Below are positions 63,531 through 64,000 of a DNA stretch of 64,000 bases, in pieces; the stretch's first letter is position 1, and each line of letters begins with the position of its first letter. Position numbers and translations under genes: made by a program. Under the pieces are notes generated by a model that saw only the letters and a program-made list of their open reading frames with translations, searched no databases and was not told where the DNA came from. The stretch comes from Limnohabitans sp. Rim8 (lineage in GTDB: Bacteria; Pseudomonadota; Gammaproteobacteria; Burkholderiales; Burkholderiaceae_C), in NCBI GenBank assembly GCA_945901045.1, contig CAMDKK010000005.1, forward strand, positions 45,978 to 109,977, in the 5' to 3' direction.

Positions 63531-63570
63531 CCGTAGTGGCCGTAGTGGCCGTAGTGGCCGTAGTGGCCGG
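63531..63570 (+). repeat. 9-bp tandem repeat (GCCGTAGTG x4)
   Basis: Four perfect copies of gccgtagtg run from 63531 to 63566, followed by the first four bases of a fifth. It lies between the LtnD-like gene and the last gene and is not in a supported coding frame. The rest of 63438-63816 shows no gene or regulatory site I can support. Confidence 0.85.
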
Positions 63571-63816
63571 ACCATCAAGCACATCGGCGAGGCAACCCGC
63601 GTCAGTCGCTACAAGCAACTTATCATCAAAAAATGCTGATGTGTCCCGGGATTCATCTCATTACGGGGAAATACCGCAACCCTCCAGAAATCTATTGAGC
63701 CTGCGCCCTGCGCCGCCAGACGGTGCAACATCGGGCCGCGCCACCTTCTGTGCCGCAAGTACAGCGCAAGGGCGCTGCAGGCGGTACTATGTCGCTTTTT
63801 GAGCGCTGCCACTTCC

Positions 63817-64000
63817 ATGCTGACAATTGAACTGCTGAACTCCTGCGCACAATTTGCCGCCTTTGACCAAGCGGAGCGATGCACGCTACGCGCGCCGGCC
63901 CTCTATGCTTTGGCCCGCATGCAGGCCAAAGCCGAGGACTTGAATGCCTTTGTGCGAAGCTATGACGCGCAATTGCAAGCCAGCCCCGCCTGGGAGGCTT
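63817..64000 (+). CDS. Unidentified protein, 3' end cut by window edge
   Basis: An open frame from ATG 63817 continues past the window end: MLTIELLNSCAQFAAFDQAE, then RCTLRAPALYALARMQAKAE and ending in SPAWEA. Composition is helical and ordinary for this genome. I do not recognise the family. No strong ribosome site is seen, so the start is tentative. Confidence 0.45.
   Translation, partial: MLTIELLNSCAQFAAFDQAERCTLRAPALYALARMQAKAEDLNAFVRSYDAQLQASPAWEA

Noticed and set aside
63531-63570. Possible CRISPR array
   Set aside because: The repeats are 9 bp and directly adjacent with no spacers, so this is a minisatellite.
63609-63884. 91-codon minus-strand open frame at the window end
   Set aside because: It crosses the region with no coding character and conflicts with the more plausible plus-strand frame starting at 63817.

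Overview
The window looks like a catabolic region of a Burkholderiales betaproteobacterium, most likely a member of the Comamonadaceae (inference). The reasons are six Bug/TctC-type periplasmic receptors, four family III CoA-transferases, the DUF3579-argD-argF neighbourhood, a kynBUA tryptophan operon, and many IclR and GntR regulators beside small degradation operons. No rRNA, tRNA, CRISPR array or intact insertion sequence was seen.

Layout. 0-7 kb: a partial DHDPS-family gene, an IclR regulator, a sugar-kinase/HpcH-aldolase pair divergent from a shikimate-dehydrogenase-like gene, and a frameshifted Bug receptor. 6.7-14.2 kb: a GntR regulator divergent from a Bug receptor, three acyl-CoA dehydrogenases, a crotonase and a CoA-transferase. 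14.2-18.5 kb: a nitronate-monooxygenase-like gene divergent from an IclR regulator, then another Bug/CoA-transferase pair. 18.5-19.6 kb: no genes, but IS21-like terminal repeats and an AT-rich stretch. 19.6-24.1 kb: a complete sugar-type ABC importer. 24.1-26.5 kb: decaying small genes.

24.9-40.5 kb centres on a GntR regulator at 33.76 kb. To its left, on the minus strand, run a CoA-transferase, enoyl-CoA hydratase, HMG-CoA-lyase-like enzyme, acyl-CoA dehydrogenase, MmgE/PrpD protein and acyl-CoA ligase. To its right are an SDR and then, on the plus strand, a CoA-transferase, crotonase, Bug, quinone-reductase-like enzyme and Bug. The same 10-bp operator, TGT(A/C)CGGACA, overlaps a recognisable -10 box in both control regions, so these look like one regulon for an unidentified branched or dicarboxylic acid.

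40.5-48.3 kb is more housekeeping: DUF3579, argD-argF, ykgJ, kynB-kynU-kynA and a flavin monooxygenase. The kyn genes are bracketed by ykgJ and a truncated 262-bp copy of it beside an IS110 transposase fragment. 48.4-55.9 kb holds RraA-like, alpha-hydroxyacid oxidase, 3-hydroxyisobutyrate-dehydrogenase-like, GlcG-like, SDR, Bug and Rieske oxygenase genes with an IclR regulator, probably for an aromatic or hydroxy acid. 56-63.4 kb holds an IlvD/Edd dehydratase, a DenD-like dehydrogenase, a TRAP transporter with a class II aldolase gene inside its operon, and an LtnD-like dehydrogenase. This resembles four-carbon sugar-acid catabolism without the expected kinase. The window ends with a short tandem repeat and the start of an unidentified gene.
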